Source: an uncultured Oscillospiraceae bacterium
Lineage (GTDB): Bacteria > Bacillota > Clostridia > Oscillospirales > Oscillospiraceae
Assembly (NCBI GenBank): GCA_900756715.1
Contig: CAAELC010000046.1
Span: 1 to 8,311, forward strand
Length of the DNA: 8,311 nucleotides
Direction: 5' to 3'
Below the pieces are notes generated by a model, which ran no database searches, had not been told where the DNA came from, and saw only the letters and a program-made list of their open reading frames with translations. The position numbers and the translations under genes are program-made. Of this stretch, positions 1 through 5,328 are shown piece by piece (position 1 is the first letter of the stretch; each line of letters begins with the position of its first letter).

Positions 1-4
1 GTCG

Positions 5-523
5 TCAGAAGAACAGACGCACCGTCCATGCGGCCGCCAGAAAGCCGGTCAGATCAGCCGCCAGTGCTGCGGGGACGGTGTGGCGGGTGCGGCGGATGCC
101 TGCGGCCCCATAGTACACCGCGATGGTGTAAAAGGTGGTTTCGGTGCTGCCCAGCATCACGGCTGCCGTGCGGCCGATAGGGCTGTCGGGGCCGTAGGAC
201 TGCATCAGCTCGGCTCCCACAGCCAATGCGCCGGAACCGCTGACGGGGCGGATCAGCATCAGGGCGATGGTTTCCGACGGGATGCCCAGCCAGCCCAGAG
301 GGACAGCCAGCAGACGGGCCAGAAGCTCCGTTGCTCCGCTGGCGCGCAGCATGTATGTGGCGGTGAGCAGGGCCACCAGCGAGGGCAGAATGCGCACGGT
401 CACGGCAAGCCCCTCCCCGGCCCCGGCGGTCAGTGCGGAAAAAACATCTACCCGGCGGCAGACGCCGTACACTGCGCCACCGGCCAGCAGCAGCGGAATC
501 AGCAGGTCGCTGAGATGATTCAT
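5..523 (-). CDS. spmB: Spore maturation protein B (SpmB)
   Basis: Predicted 172-residue integral membrane protein, close to the usual length of SpmB (about 178 in Bacillus subtilis). SpmA and SpmB are needed for proper dehydration of the spore core and hence full heat resistance (family knowledge). Hydrophobic segments lie at about residues 7-22, 38-57, 72-90 and 150-172. Family-like motifs are RPVSGSGAL (92-100) and the stretch at 111-139 containing GPDSPIGRTAAVMLGST followed by ETTFYT, typical of the nucleoside-recognition/Gate fold. The ATG overlaps the spmA stop codon (ATGA, 520-523). A GGAGGG sits about 10 nt upstream inside the spmA end, so the two genes are translationally coupled. The TGA stop is only 4 bases from the window edge, so downstream genes and any terminator are not visible. 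Confidence 0.93.
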   Translation of the reverse strand: MNHLSDLLIPLLLAGGAVYGVCRRVDVFSALTAGAGEGLAVTVRILPSLVALLTATYMLRASGATELLARLLAVPLGWLGIPSETIALMLIRPVSGSGALAVGAELMQSYGPDSPIGRTAAVMLGSTETTFYTIAVYYGAAGIRRTRHTVPAALAADLTGFLAAAWTVRLFF

Positions 524-1095
524 GGCCGCCGGCCCTCCAGCAGGCGGCAGACCAGCAGACCGACCGACACGGATAGGATGGAGCTGAGCCAGACGGCAGG
601 CAGAATGTCAAAGGGCGTCTCCGCGCCGCAGGCAGCCCGCACCCCGGCCACTGTGGTGGGCAGCAGCTGCACCGATGCGGTGTTCAGCACCACCAGACGG
701 CACAGCTCGTCGGAGGCTGTGCCCTCTGCGCCCAGACTCATGCGCCGGGCGGCCCGGATGCCAAGGGGGGTGGCGGCGTTGCCGAGCCCCAGCAGGTTGG
801 CCGACAGATTTCCGGATACTGCCGCCATGGTTTCGCCGTCCCGGCAGGCCCGGGGCAGCAGCCGCCGCAGTACCGGGCGCAGCAGGCGGGCCAGATGGGC
901 CTCCAGCCCGGTGCGCTTTAAAATTTCCATAAAGCCCGACCACAGGCAAAGAATACCGGCCAGAGAAATGCACAGCTGCACAGCCGCGCCGGCTCCCTCC
1001 AGCGCAGCGGCGGACACTGCGCCTGTCCGGCCGGTGATAAGGCCGCATACCACGGAGCAGACTGCCATGGCAGTCCAGACATACGCCATTGTCAT
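520..1095 (-). CDS. spmA: Spore maturation protein A (SpmA)
   Basis: Predicted 191-residue membrane protein, matching SpmA (about 196 residues in B. subtilis). Hydrophobic helices lie at about residues 4-21, 36-58 and 165-185. The signature NLSANLLGLGNAATPLGI is at 96-113, and VVLNTASVQLLPTTV is at 135-149; both are characteristic of the SpmA/Gate family. Together with SpmB it is thought to act in the forespore/mother-cell membranes during late spore maturation. The start ATG at 1095 has an AGGTGAT ribosome binding site just upstream. In Bacillus the pair follows dacB under sigma-E; here no dacB precedes spmA, which instead faces a divergent glycerate kinase gene. A weak sigma-E-like -10 (CATATAGT, minus strand, 1117-1124) is present, but I see no matching -35, so I do not call a promoter. 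Confidence 0.94.
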   Translation of the reverse strand: MTMAYVWTAMAVCSVVCGLITGRTGAVSAAALEGAGAAVQLCISLAGILCLWSGFMEILKRTGLEAHLARLLRPVLRRLLPRACRDGETMAAVSGNLSANLLGLGNAATPLGIRAARRMSLGAEGTASDELCRLVVLNTASVQLLPTTVAGVRAACGAETPFDILPAVWLSSILSVSVGLLVCRLLEGRRP

Positions 1096-1155
1096 GAAAC
1101 ATCACCTCGTGGCTTCACTATATGCGCCGGACAGAAGGGAAAGACGGGAAAGCAA

Positions 1156-1184
1156 TTGTTATTTTGCGCGCAGTCCTGTATAAT
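1156..1184 (+). promoter_or_regulatory. Sigma-A promoter of the glycerate kinase gene
   Basis: TTGTTA (1156-1161), a 17-bp spacer and a perfect TATAAT (1179-1184) predict a start site near 1191, about 27 nt before the glycerate kinase ATG. The 122-bp region between the divergent spmA and glycerate kinase genes holds this promoter and the two ribosome binding sites. Confidence 0.78.
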
Positions 1185-1217
1185 ACGGATAGCTTATGAT
1201 GGGGGTGCAGCCAGAAA

Positions 1218-2360
1218 ATGAAACGATGCGTGGTGATTTCGGACTCCTTCAAGGGGACGCTTTCCAGCAGCCAGATCTGCGCGCTGGCCCGGCAGGCGGC
1301 CCGGCGGGTTTCGCCGGAGCTGTCTTTGTTGGCGCTGCCGGTGGCAGACGGCGGCGAGGGCACGGTGGATTGCTTTCTGGAGGCGTGCGGCGGCAGATGG
1401 TGCCGGACGGAGGTTTTCGGCCCCTTCGGAGAAAGGGTGCAGGCGGCTTATGGCCTGCTGCCGGATGGCACTGCCGTGGTGGAATGCGCTGCGGCGGCGG
1501 GCTTGCCGCTGGCGGAGGGGCGGCTGGATGTAATGCGCGCCACCACCTATGGCGTGGGCCAGCTGATCCGGGACGCGCTTTCCAAGGGGGCAAAGCGGCT
1601 GGTGCTGGGACTGGGCGGCAGCTGCACCAACGATGGCGGCTGCGGCTGCGCTGCGGCGCTGGGCGTCCGGTTCACGGACCGCACCGGCGCGGAATTTATT
1701 CCCACCGGCAGGACGCTGGAGAAAATTGACCGGGTGGATGTGTCCGGGCTGCTGCCCCGGCTGAGGGAGATTCCCCTGACTGTGATGTGCGATATAGATA
1801 ACCCCCTGTACGGCCCTGACGGCGCGGCCTGCGTTTTCGCGCCGCAGAAGGGGGCGGATGCCCGGCAGGTACAGGCGCTGGACAGGGGCCTGCGTCATCT
1901 GGCGCAGACCATAGAGCGCTGTCTGGGTGTGGATGTTTCCTGCCTGCCCGGCGCCGGTGCTGCGGGAGGCTTCGGCGCGGGCTGCGTTGCCCTGCTGGGC
2001 GGGAAGCTGCAAAGCGGCATCGAAACGGTGTTGGACACGGTGGATTTTGACGGGCGGATCAGGGGCTGCGATCTGGTTATTACCGGCGAAGGGCGGCTGG
2101 ACAGCCAGAGCCTGGGCGGCAAGGTGGTATCCGGCGTGGCCCGCCGGTGCCACCGGGCGGGGGTCCCGGTTGTGGCCGTGGTGGGCGCAGTGGATCTGAC
2201 GGCGGCGGAGCTTCATGAGGCGGGCCTTGCTGGGGCGGTGTCCATCAATCCGGCGGGCATGTCCTTTCAGCAGGCCCGGGAGCACGCGGCTGATTTTTAC
2301 GAAAACACGCTGGAGCGGCTGCTGCGCACTGTGTGCGCACCGGATAACAGGGCGGAATAA
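1218..2360 (+). CDS. Glycerate 2-kinase (GlxK/GarK family)
   Basis: Predicted 380-residue cytoplasmic kinase that phosphorylates D-glycerate with ATP, normally to 2-phosphoglycerate, feeding glycerate from serine, glyoxylate or sugar-acid breakdown into lower glycolysis. The length matches the family (E. coli GarK 381). Family motifs in order: DSFKGTLSS (9-17), PVADGGEGT (41-49), RATTYGVGQLI (108-118), GLGGSCTNDGGCG (131-143), CDIDNPLYGP (191-200), PGAGAAGGFGA (244-254) and ITGEGRLDSQSLGGK (288-302). No internal disruption is seen. An in-frame TGA (1197-1199) lies upstream, so the ATG at 1218 is the first available; a GGGGGTG about 10 nt before it is the likely ribosome binding site. It is a single-gene unit with its own promoter and terminator. 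I leave the symbol empty because glxK, garK and glxK-like names are used interchangeably and no pathway partner is present. Confidence 0.93.
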   Translation: MKRCVVISDSFKGTLSSSQICALARQAARRVSPELSLLALPVADGGEGTVDCFLEACGGRWCRTEVFGPFGERVQAAYGLLPDGTAVVECAAAAGLPLAEGRLDVMRATTYGVGQLIRDALSKGAKRLVLGLGGSCTNDGGCGCAAALGVRFTDRTGAEFIPTGRTLEKIDRVDVSGLLPRLREIPLTVMCDIDNPLYGPDGAACVFAPQKGADARQVQALDRGLRHLAQTIERCLGVDVSCLPGAGAAGGFGAGCVALLGGKLQSGIETVLDTVDFDGRIRGCDLVITGEGRLDSQSLGGKVVSGVARRCHRAGVPVVAVVGAVDLTAAELHEAGLAGAVSINPAGMSFQQAREHAADFYENTLERLLRTVCAPDNRAE

Positions 2361-2400
2361 CAGGCGAGAAAAGGGCGCACGATTAGCTTCTGCAAAATTC

Positions 2401-2438
2401 AAAAGGCCATGAAGCAAAGCTGCTTCATGGCCTTTTTT
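2401..2438. terminator. Bidirectional intrinsic terminator between convergent genes
   Basis: A perfect 16-bp stem, AAAAGGCCATGAAGCA (2401-2416), a 4-nt loop AAGC and the complementary arm 2421-2436 are followed by a T6 run (2433-2438) on the plus strand. On the minus strand the same hairpin is followed by TTTTGAATTTT. It lies 40 bp after the glycerate kinase stop and 64 bp beyond the carD-like stop, so it can serve both convergent genes. Nothing else is seen in 2361-2501. Confidence 0.92.
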
Positions 2439-2501
2439 ATGGATTTCCGCGTAGGAGAGGGTCAATCCCCGCGCAGAGTATCCCCCATCGGAACCTGGTT
2501 G

Positions 2502-3011
2502 TTATTTATACCAGCCGGGACTGATTGCTTCTGCATATTGCTCTGCCTGCTCCCGCGGAAGCTGCAGTGCCGCTGCCAGCTCGCCGAACAGCTGCTCCCA
2601 CGCCCGGTGGAAATACCGCTCGTCCATCTGGCTGAGCTTTCGCCCGTGGGCCAGCGCCCAGCGGCGCTTGTGCTTCACGGTTTTAATCAGGGATGCCATG
2701 CGGCGGCAGTCGTAGGAGGCGACAATGGCCTGATAATGCTCCCGCAGGGCGCGCATGCCGGGCCTTTCGGGCCGCTCCTCCGGCAGCTGCGGCAGCTGCT
2801 GCACCAATTCCTCGGCATCCTGCCGGGACATCACCGGACGCATCAATACCGCCGTGTCCACCGGGGTCATTACATGGCCCGTCCCGTACAGCGGGGAAAG
2901 CGTGTAGTAGAGCTTGCTCTTTTCCACCCCGCGCATGTCAAGCGGGGCTATCTTTTCCACCCGGCAAACCCCTTCGCCGCCGTAAACCACCAGATCATCT
3001 ACCGAATACAT
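2502..3011 (-). CDS. CarD/CdnL-family transcriptional regulator
   Basis: Predicted 169-residue protein of the stand-alone CarD/CdnL type (M. tuberculosis CarD is 162 residues). The N-terminal Tudor-like RNA polymerase-interacting domain is visible at about 1-60: YSVDDLVVYGGEGVCRVEKI corresponds to the family's 'vVYPxhGVgxI' region, followed by KLYYTLSP and the VMTPVD strand. A basic helical C-terminal domain follows, with SLIKTVKHKRRWALAHGRKLS (107-127), then MDERYFHRAWEQLFGEL (129-145). Family members bind the RNA polymerase beta subunit and stabilise open complexes, often at rRNA promoters. The ATG at 3011 is chosen because AGGAG sits 6 nt upstream and the protein then begins exactly at the domain. 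A longer reading from a TTG at 3077 has no ribosome binding site and would add a non-family tail. The specific regulon is unknown. Confidence 0.88.
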   Translation of the reverse strand: MYSVDDLVVYGGEGVCRVEKIAPLDMRGVEKSKLYYTLSPLYGTGHVMTPVDTAVLMRPVMSRQDAEELVQQLPQLPEERPERPGMRALREHYQAIVASYDCRRMASLIKTVKHKRRWALAHGRKLSQMDERYFHRAWEQLFGELAAALQLPREQAEQYAEAISPGWYK

Positions 3012-3029
3012 ACCGCACTCCTGTTCCGC

Positions 3030-3061
3030 AAAAAGCATGGGCGCTTTGCGCCGCCCCATGC
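3030..3061 (-). promoter_or_regulatory. Candidate attenuator hairpin in the carD leader
   Basis: On the minus strand GCATGGG (3061-3055) pairs with CCCATGC (3041-3035), and CGC (3050-3048) with GCG (3044-3042). This gives a 10-bp stem with a 4-nt one-sided bulge and an AAA loop. It is followed at once by five T residues (3034-3030), the layout of an intrinsic terminator, between the predicted carD promoter and its ribosome binding site. An upstream segment (GCCCTTGC, minus strand, 3081-3074) could pair instead with the 5' arm (3061-3053), giving a competing structure. The pairing is visible in the sequence; a regulatory role is inference. Confidence 0.45.
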
Positions 3062-3096
3062 ATCCCCACCCCGGCAAGGGCTCTTTTCCTGCCTCT

Positions 3097-3126
3097 ATTA
3101 TAGCACTTCGGTGCCGAAAATGTAAG
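3097..3126 (-). promoter_or_regulatory. Sigma-A promoter of the carD-like gene
   Basis: On the minus strand CTTACA (3126-3121), an 18-bp spacer and a perfect TATAAT (3102-3097) predict a start near 3090 and a leader of about 80 nt. The spacer contains a small inverted repeat, GCAC-TTCG-GTGC (3103-3114), lying next to the -10 box, which could be an operator or chance. Confidence 0.68.
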
Positions 3127-3170
3127 GATTTTTTTGGGAACGGCGGAGAATTTTGCGGAAAACGGCGGAA

Positions 3171-3201
3171 TCTCTCTCCGGTGTGTCGCGCCGGAGGGAG
3201 A
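3171..3201 (-). terminator. Possible weak terminator after rsmI
   Basis: TCTCTCTCCGG (3171-3181) and CCGGAGGGAGA (3191-3201) form an 11-bp stem with one G-T wobble and a 9-nt loop, starting 7 bp beyond the rsmI stop. On the minus strand the stem is followed by TTCCGCCGTTTT, a poor T tract, so termination is probably partial and some readthrough into carD is possible. Confidence 0.4.
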
Positions 3202-3208
3202 AAATCTT

Positions 3209-4045
3209 CTACTCCTCTGCCCGGAGGGCGGCGCTGTACAGCTCATTTTTGTTCAGCCCCGTGTCGGCGGCCACAGCGCGGACGGCATCCTTCATACGCT
3301 GCCCCTCCGCACGCAGACGCAGCACCCGCTGTACGCCCTCCTCCATGGAAAAAGCAGCCTCGTGGCATGGCTCCGCTCCGGCCACCACCAGCACATACTC
3401 CCCCCGCGGCTCGGCTTGCGCGTAATGCGCCGCCGCCTGAGCGAGGGTGGTACGCACCGTTTCCTCGTGCAGCTTGGTCAGTTCCCTGCACAGGGCGATC
3501 GGACGGTCCGGGCCGAAGGCCTCCAGCATATCGGAAAGGGTAGCGCGCAGCTTGTGGGGAGCCTCGTGAAATACCATGGTGCGTTCTTCGGCCTGCAGGT
3601 GTTCAAGCGCGGCCCGGCGCTCTTTTTTGTTGGCAGACAGAAACCCCTCAAAGGTAAAGCGTCCGGTGGGCAGCCCGGAAACGGCCAGCGCACACACGGC
3701 GGCGCAGCAGCCGGGGATGGCCTGCACCGTAACGCCGTTTTCGCCGCACAGACGCACCAGATCCTCGCCGGGATCGCTGATGGCGGGGGTTCCGGCGTCT
3801 GTGACCAGAGCGCAGCTTTCACCGGAAAGAAGCCGCCCCAGCACCGCCTGTCCGGCGGAAGCGCGGTTGTGCTCGTGATAGCTGACAAGGGGCTTGCGAA
3901 TCCCAAAGTGGTTCAGCAGCTTAACGGACACCCGGGTGTCCTCGGCGGCAATAAAATCCACCTGCTCCAGCGTCTGCACGGCTCTGGGTGAAAAGTCCCC
4001 CAGATTGCCGATGGGCGTGGCCACCAGATATAAAATACCGGACAT
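3209..4045 (-). CDS. rsmI: 16S rRNA (cytidine1402-2'-O)-methyltransferase RsmI
   Basis: Predicted 278-residue enzyme of the tetrapyrrole methylase (SAM-dependent) fold. RsmI adds the 2'-O-methyl group to C1402 in the decoding centre of 16S rRNA. Family motifs: LVATPIGNLGD (7-17), AEDTR (34-38), SYHEHN (55-60), VTDAGTPAISDPG (81-93), IPGCCA (110-115), GRFTFEGFL (128-136), FHEAPHKL (159-166), RELTK (187-191) and GEYVLVV (215-221). A small helical C-terminal domain follows. Length fits the family (E. coli 286). The ATG at 4045 is preferred: AAGGAG lies 8 nt upstream, inside the last codons of the preceding gene. The alternative GTG at 4054 overlaps that ribosome binding site and is rejected. The ATG lies 5 nt after the upstream stop, so translation is coupled. 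IPGCCA differs slightly from the commoner IPGP/A(S/C)A, which is probably neutral. Confidence 0.93.
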   Translation of the reverse strand: MSGILYLVATPIGNLGDFSPRAVQTLEQVDFIAAEDTRVSVKLLNHFGIRKPLVSYHEHNRASAGQAVLGRLLSGESCALVTDAGTPAISDPGEDLVRLCGENGVTVQAIPGCCAAVCALAVSGLPTGRFTFEGFLSANKKERRAALEHLQAEERTMVFHEAPHKLRATLSDMLEAFGPDRPIALCRELTKLHEETVRTTLAQAAAHYAQAEPRGEYVLVVAGAEPCHEAAFSMEEGVQRVLRLRAEGQRMKDAVRAVAADTGLNKNELYSAALRAEE

Positions 4046-4050
4046 AGTTG

Positions 4051-4785
4051 TCACTCCTTATCCCGAAGATAGATGCGCCTGATTTCCTCGGTTTCCCGGC
4101 CCTGTTCGTCCCGCAGCAGCAGGGGAGGCTCCACAATCAGGCCGCATTTCCCGCCCCGCCGGGCCTCCAAAAGCAGCAGCTTGGGGGCGGAACAGACCGT
4201 GTTCTGCACAAAGCGCAGGCGCTTTGGCTCCATGCCGCAGCGGCGAAGGCAGTCGAACAATTCCGCCATCCGCTCCACACGGAACACCAGACAAAAGCTG
4301 CCGCCCCAGCGCAGCAGCCGCCCGGCGGCGGCGCACACCTGCAAAAGTGTGCAGGCCACCTCGGTTCGCGCGGTGCTCCGGGGAATATCCGGCGAAACGG
4401 CGCCCCGGGCAGCGTCAAAATAAGGGGGATTGCTGACCACCAGATCAAAAGAGGCGGCGGGGGGCAGCTGGGTGATGTCCCGCAGATCGCAGGGCAGGCA
4501 GCGGATGCGGTCGGTCAGGCCGTTGAGCGCTGCATTGCGGCGGGCCAACTCCAGCGCCTGCGCCTGTACTTCTGCATTGGTCAGGCAAAGGCTGCTGTCC
4601 CGGGCCAGCAGAAGCAGCCCCAGCAATCCCGTACCGGCCCCCAGATCACACACCCGCATACCCCGGCGCAGCCGGGGGAACGAACCCAGCAGAAAGGAAT
4701 CGGTGCCGGGCTGAAAGAGCGTATCGTCGAAAATAAAGCGATAGCCGCCGGGAAAAAGCTGATCCATTTTCTCCGTATGAAACAC
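4051..4785 (-). CDS. trmN6: tRNA1(Val) (adenine37-N6)-methyltransferase-like protein (TrmN6/YabB)
   Basis: Predicted SAM-dependent N6-adenine methyltransferase of 244 residues (YabB of B. subtilis is about 247). Motif I is VCDLGAGTGLLGLLL (45-59), the acidic loop follows at TNAEVQ (69-74), and the catalytic NPPYF is at 119-123, typical of N6-adenine enzymes. E. coli TrmN6 methylates A37 of tRNA-Val; the Gram-positive substrate is inferred. It is followed directly by rsmI, the order also known from B. subtilis (yabB-yabC). The start is uncertain. The GTG at 4785 gives an N-terminus that lines up with the family's residues before the conserved '(E)R(I/L)D-L' segment, but the strong GGGGGAGG abuts it. 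The ATG at 4767 (238 residues) has GGAG only 3 nt upstream. Either way the methyltransferase domain is intact. Confidence 0.85.
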   Translation of the reverse strand: MFHTEKMDQLFPGGYRFIFDDTLFQPGTDSFLLGSFPRLRRGMRVCDLGAGTGLLGLLLLARDSSLCLTNAEVQAQALELARRNAALNGLTDRIRCLPCDLRDITQLPPAASFDLVVSNPPYFDAARGAVSPDIPRSTARTEVACTLLQVCAAAGRLLRWGGSFCLVFRVERMAELFDCLRRCGMEPKRLRFVQNTVCSAPKLLLLEARRGGKCGLIVEPPLLLRDEQGRETEEIRRIYLRDKE

Positions 4786-4807
4786 CTCCCCCGGAGTATT
4801 CCCCTAC

Positions 4808-4836
4808 ATTTTAATATAAAAGCCGCCGCCGCGCAA
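4808..4836 (-). promoter_or_regulatory. Possible promoter of trmN6-rsmI
   Basis: On the minus strand TTGCGC (4836-4831), a 17-bp spacer and TAAAAT (4813-4808) give a start near 4801, just before trmN6. The -35 match is weak (3 of 6). The element sits directly downstream of the ferredoxin terminator, where an operon promoter would be expected. Confidence 0.45.
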
Positions 4837-4859
4837 GGCCGCAGAAGCGGCGCGGACAG

Positions 4860-4897
4860 AAAAAAAAACGCCGCAGGGCGAACCCTGCGGTGTTTTT
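4860..4897 (-). terminator. Intrinsic terminator of the ferredoxin gene
   Basis: On the minus strand CCGCAGGG-TTCG-CCCTGCGG (4890-4871) forms an 8-bp perfect core. It extends to 15 bp through a T-G wobble, one G-C pair and five A-T pairs, with a stable UUCG tetraloop and a run of nine T residues (4868-4860). It starts about 14 bp after the ferredoxin stop and insulates it from trmN6. Confidence 0.93.
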
Positions 4898-4910
4898 CAA
4901 TCGTCTGCGA

Positions 4911-5084
4911 TTATTCAGCGGGGCTGATAGCGCCGTTGGGACATGTATCGCTGCAAGTACCGCAATCCAGGCAGGCATTTGCGTCGATGACATAGGTAGC
5001 ATCGCCGGCAGAAATAGCGCCCACGGGGCAAGCATCTGCGCAAGCGCCGCAGCTGACGCATGCGGAGCTGATCTGATAAGCCAT
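4911..5084 (-). CDS. Clostridial-type 2[4Fe-4S] ferredoxin
   Basis: Small 57-residue protein translated by eye from ATG 5084 to TAA 4911. It carries two C-x2-C-x2-C-x3-C-P motifs: CVSCGACADACPVGAI (9-24) and CLDCGTCSDTCPNGAI (38-53), with a pseudo-twofold repeat, exactly the layout of the roughly 55-residue clostridial ferredoxins. These are soluble low-potential electron carriers for pyruvate:ferredoxin oxidoreductase, hydrogenase and Rnf-type complexes. All eight cluster cysteines are present. A strong GGAGG with 7-nt spacing precedes the ATG. It is transcribed alone, with its own promoter and a UUCG-loop terminator, which suggests abundant independent expression. Its redox partners are not in the window. 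Confidence 0.96.
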   Translation of the reverse strand: MAYQISSACVSCGACADACPVGAISAGDATYVIDANACLDCGTCSDTCPNGAISPAE

Positions 5085-5114
5085 AGTAGCACCTCCATTA
5101 AGATTTGTACACCT

Positions 5115-5142
5115 ATTGTAGCATAAGAATGAAAAAAAGCAA
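5115..5142 (-). promoter_or_regulatory. Sigma-A promoter of the ferredoxin gene
   Basis: On the minus strand TTGCTT (5142-5137), a 16-bp spacer that begins with a T tract and TACAAT (5120-5115) predict a start near 5108, about 24 nt before the ferredoxin ATG. The -35 is imperfect (3 of 6); the -10 matches at 5 of 6. Confidence 0.62.
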
Positions 5143-5166
5143 GCCCCCAGTCACAGGAAAAAGTGA

Positions 5167-5221
5167 AAATCCGGTACAAATCCGGAAGAAGGAAAGACGT
5201 TCACAAATTGTTTTCAAATTG
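5167..5221 (+). repeat. Two pairs of 11-bp-period direct repeats upstream of ctsR
   Basis: AAATCCGG occurs at 5167-5174 and 5178-5185. CAAATTG occurs at 5204-5210 and 5215-5221. In both pairs the copies start 11 bp apart, about one helical turn. They lie between the divergent ferredoxin and ctsR promoters and abut the first CtsR box. The repeats are plain in the sequence; any binding protein is unknown, and short repeats in AT-rich DNA can arise by chance. Confidence 0.45.
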
Positions 5222-5237
5222 GTCAAAGAAAGTCAAA
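5221..5237 (+). promoter_or_regulatory. CtsR box 1 (upstream operator)
   Basis: GGTCAAA-GAA-AGTCAAA is a tandem heptad direct repeat fitting the CtsR operator pattern RGTCAAA-NAN-RGTCAAA at every defined position. It ends 9 bp before the ctsR -35 box. Confidence 0.88.
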
Positions 5238-5246
5238 AATTACCTG

Positions 5247-5274
5247 TTGACATTTTGCAGGAAAGTGCTATACT
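5247..5274 (+). promoter_or_regulatory. Sigma-A promoter of the ctsR operon
   Basis: A perfect TTGACA (5247-5252), a 16-bp spacer and TATACT (5269-5274) give a start near 5281. The promoter is bracketed by two CtsR boxes, consistent with a strong sigma-A promoter kept silent by CtsR until heat or protein stress. Confidence 0.85.
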
Positions 5275-5283
5275 ACAATCAAA

Positions 5284-5306
5284 GGTTAAAGAAAGTCAAA
5301 GTCAAA
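5284..5306 (+). promoter_or_regulatory. CtsR box 2 with an extra heptad (downstream operator)
   Basis: GGTTAAA-GAA-AGTCAAA (5284-5300) differs from the CtsR consensus only by C to T in the first heptad. A third heptad, AGTCAAA (5300-5306), overlaps it by one base. The site begins just after the predicted transcription start. Its centre lies 63 bp from that of box 1, about six helical turns, so the two sites would lie on the same DNA face. Confidence 0.83.
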
Positions 5307-5328
5307 CAGAAGAAATGGAGGCGGCAGC

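Noticed and set aside
80..1183. A 367-codon plus-strand open frame opposite spmA-spmB
   Set aside because: It is a shadow of two conserved membrane protein genes, with no start signal and unnatural composition.
1194..2465. A 423-codon minus-strand open frame across the glycerate kinase gene
   Set aside because: It is antisense to a gene with clear motifs, rich in Arg/Ala/Gln/Pro/His, has no ribosome binding site and crosses the terminator hairpin. It is an artefact of GC-rich third positions.
3012..3077. A 22-residue N-terminal extension of the CarD-like protein from a TTG
   Set aside because: There is no ribosome binding site at the TTG, the extension overlaps the leader hairpin, and the ATG at 3011 has AGGAG at good spacing and starts exactly at the domain.
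4046..4054. GTG at 4054 as the rsmI start
   Set aside because: It overlaps the AAGGAGTG ribosome binding site itself; the ATG at 4045 is spaced correctly.
4821..4856. GC-rich inverted segments (CCGCGC...GCGCGG) between the ferredoxin terminator and trmN6
   Set aside because: The arms are short and imperfect in a low-complexity CCG run, with no T tract; probably not a separate element.
3134..4995. Long plus-strand open frames opposite rsmI and trmN6 (3134-3991 and 4048-4995)
   Set aside because: They mirror motif-bearing minus-strand genes; the second even runs through the ferredoxin terminator and ends inside the ferredoxin gene.
4890..5126. A 78-codon plus-strand open frame opposite the ferredoxin
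   Set aside because: The minus strand encodes a complete eight-cysteine ferredoxin with promoter and terminator; the plus-strand reading has no ribosome binding site or known motif.
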